Source: Pseudorhizobium endolithicum
GTDB taxonomy: Bacteria; Pseudomonadota; Alphaproteobacteria; Rhizobiales; Rhizobiaceae
Direction of reading: 5' to 3'
Assembly (NCBI RefSeq): GCF_902153245.2
Contig: NZ_CABFWF030000013.1
Coordinates: 1 to 64,000 of the forward strand
DNA length: 64,000 nucleotides
The notes under the pieces were generated by a model. That model was not told the origin of the DNA, searched no databases, and saw nothing but the letters and a program-made list of their open reading frames with translations. Made by a program: the position numbers and the translations under genes. Each line of letters opens with the position of its first letter. Position 1 is the first letter of the stretch. Positions 63,278 to 64,000 of the stretch are shown in pieces.

Positions 63278-64000
63278 ATGAAGAAGCCAGTCCTGTTGCT
63301 GACCGCCCTCGGCCTCGGCCTGTCGAGCACGCAAGGCATGGCTGGATCCTTGCCGGAAGGGACGGCCACTCCCCTTCCCTATGCCAAGCCCGAACCACCT
63401 GCCGCCGTATTCCCGATGGAGATCGACGGCAAGACGTCCTCCAAAAGCGGGCGGCTTGATCCGGCACCGGTTCTGAAAGCGGGGCTCGATGCCCTCTCCG
63501 ACAATGATGCCAAGCGGGCGCTCCTCGTTCGCGACAGGCTGGCCGAAGGTTCCGTCGATCGGCAGGCGCTCACCTGGGCGCTCGCCATGTCAGGATTGCC
63601 CGGCGTTCCCGCACGGGAAATCGCAGCCGCCCGCGAGGAACTGAAGGACTGGCCCGGTCTCGACGACCTTGCGGTCCGCTACGAGCGGGCGCTCTTCCGG
63701 GAGAACCCGGACGCGAACACCGTGGTGAGGACCTTCACATCAGCGGCTCCGCAAACCCCGGAAGGTCGATACCTGCTGGCGCGCGCCCTGAAGGACATCG
63801 GCAAGCTGGACGACGCAGCCGCAGGCATTCGTGCCCTGTGGAGGTCCGAGGGTCTCGACAAGGCACTGGAAAACAGGATCCTGAAGGAGTTCGAGACGAT
63901 CCTGACGGTCAAGGACCACAAGGCGCGCATGGACTATCTCATGTATCGCGGCCGCATCACCCAGGCCGCGCGCTTTGCACAGCTGGGCGAGGCGCGGTCG
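63278..64000 (+). CDS. slt: Soluble lytic murein transglycosylase, N-terminal part (runs off window)
   Basis: The ORF begins at ATG 63278 and is open to the window end, giving 241 residues. A signal peptide (MKKPVLLLTALGLGLSSTQG, cleavage near MAG) is followed by an alpha-helical superhelical U-domain of Slt type (KAGLDALSDNDAKRALLVRD, TWALAMSGLPGVPAREIAAA, LARALKDIGKLDDAAAGIRA, MDYLMYRGRITQAARFAQLG). The catalytic GEWL-like domain lies outside the window, so the assignment rests on the helical repeats and on its divergent position beside dapA as in other rhizobia. Confidence 0.8.
   Translation, partial: MKKPVLLLTALGLGLSSTQGMAGSLPEGTATPLPYAKPEPPAAVFPMEIDGKTSSKSGRLDPAPVLKAGLDALSDNDAKRALLVRDRLAEGSVDRQALTWALAMSGLPGVPAREIAAAREELKDWPGLDDLAVRYERALFRENPDANTVVRTFTSAAPQTPEGRYLLARALKDIGKLDDAAAGIRALWRSEGLDKALENRILKEFETILTVKDHKARMDYLMYRGRITQAARFAQLGEARS

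Overview
The window is GC-rich chromosomal DNA from an alphaproteobacterium, almost certainly Rhizobiaceae (Rhizobium/Sinorhizobium/Agrobacterium relatives). The evidence is the protein sequences, the familiar rhizobial neighbourhoods (rpsF-rpsR-DUF2232-rplI; dnaB-alr-radA-cvpA-purF; rpoZ-rel-acpS-lepB-rnc-era-recO; smpB-dapA-slt), and small rhizobial families such as TIGR02301 and DUF3563. I recognised no tRNA, rRNA or CRISPR array and no prophage. The genus is inference only.

Layout. 1-512: end of an IS630-type insertion sequence whose transposase needs a -1 frameshift. 513-3375: ribosomal protein operon (S6, S18, DUF2232 membrane protein, L9) closed by a strong terminator. 3410-13901: transport and accessory block, with a ugpBAEC glycerol-3-phosphate importer on the minus strand, a TAXI-type TRAP importer on the plus strand, a BTAD/hydrolase protein without its DNA-binding domain, an alpha/beta hydrolase and a methyltransferase. 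14004-21530: dnaB, alr, radA, cvpA, purF and a short-chain dehydrogenase. 21576-25042: cysS behind a probable peptide-encoding leader, then tightly overlapping small genes (two CENP-V/GFA proteins, tiny membrane ORFs, a membrane protein). 25053-31281: proline iminopeptidase, citramalate synthase, RarD, LOG-family hydrolase, LysM protein. 31421-35400: Atm1-type exporter and the psd-pssA phosphatidylethanolamine pathway. 35409-42277: LysE exporter, HMCES/YedK, YnfA, NUDIX, small rhizobial proteins, YgfZ, HD hydrolase, tyrosine phosphatase, MscS channel. 42311-45116: NitT/TauT-type ABC importer carrying a palindromic repeat. 45376-51932: DUF2339 giant membrane protein, HD, MOSC, EamA and MFS transporters. 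51933-59290: minus-strand housekeeping run recO, era, rnc, lepB, acpS, rel, rpoZ. 59577-64000: NYN protein, YbhN-like flippase-type protein, WYL protein, smpB, dapA and the start of a lytic transglycosylase.

Most genes are ordinary core genes. The points most worth a second look are: an in-frame amber codon inside lepB, which lies upstream of rnc and era; a probable leaderless 13-residue leader peptide with alternative RNA pairings in front of cysS; three TTTCG repeats spaced exactly 11 bp apart beside the ugpB promoter; the missing DNA-binding domain of the BTAD protein; a near-perfect 25-bp palindrome between rpoZ and the NYN gene; a perfect DnaA box in front of dnaB; and a near-consensus alphaproteobacterial LexA box in front of radA. 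I did not find a clearly new defence or biosynthetic system.
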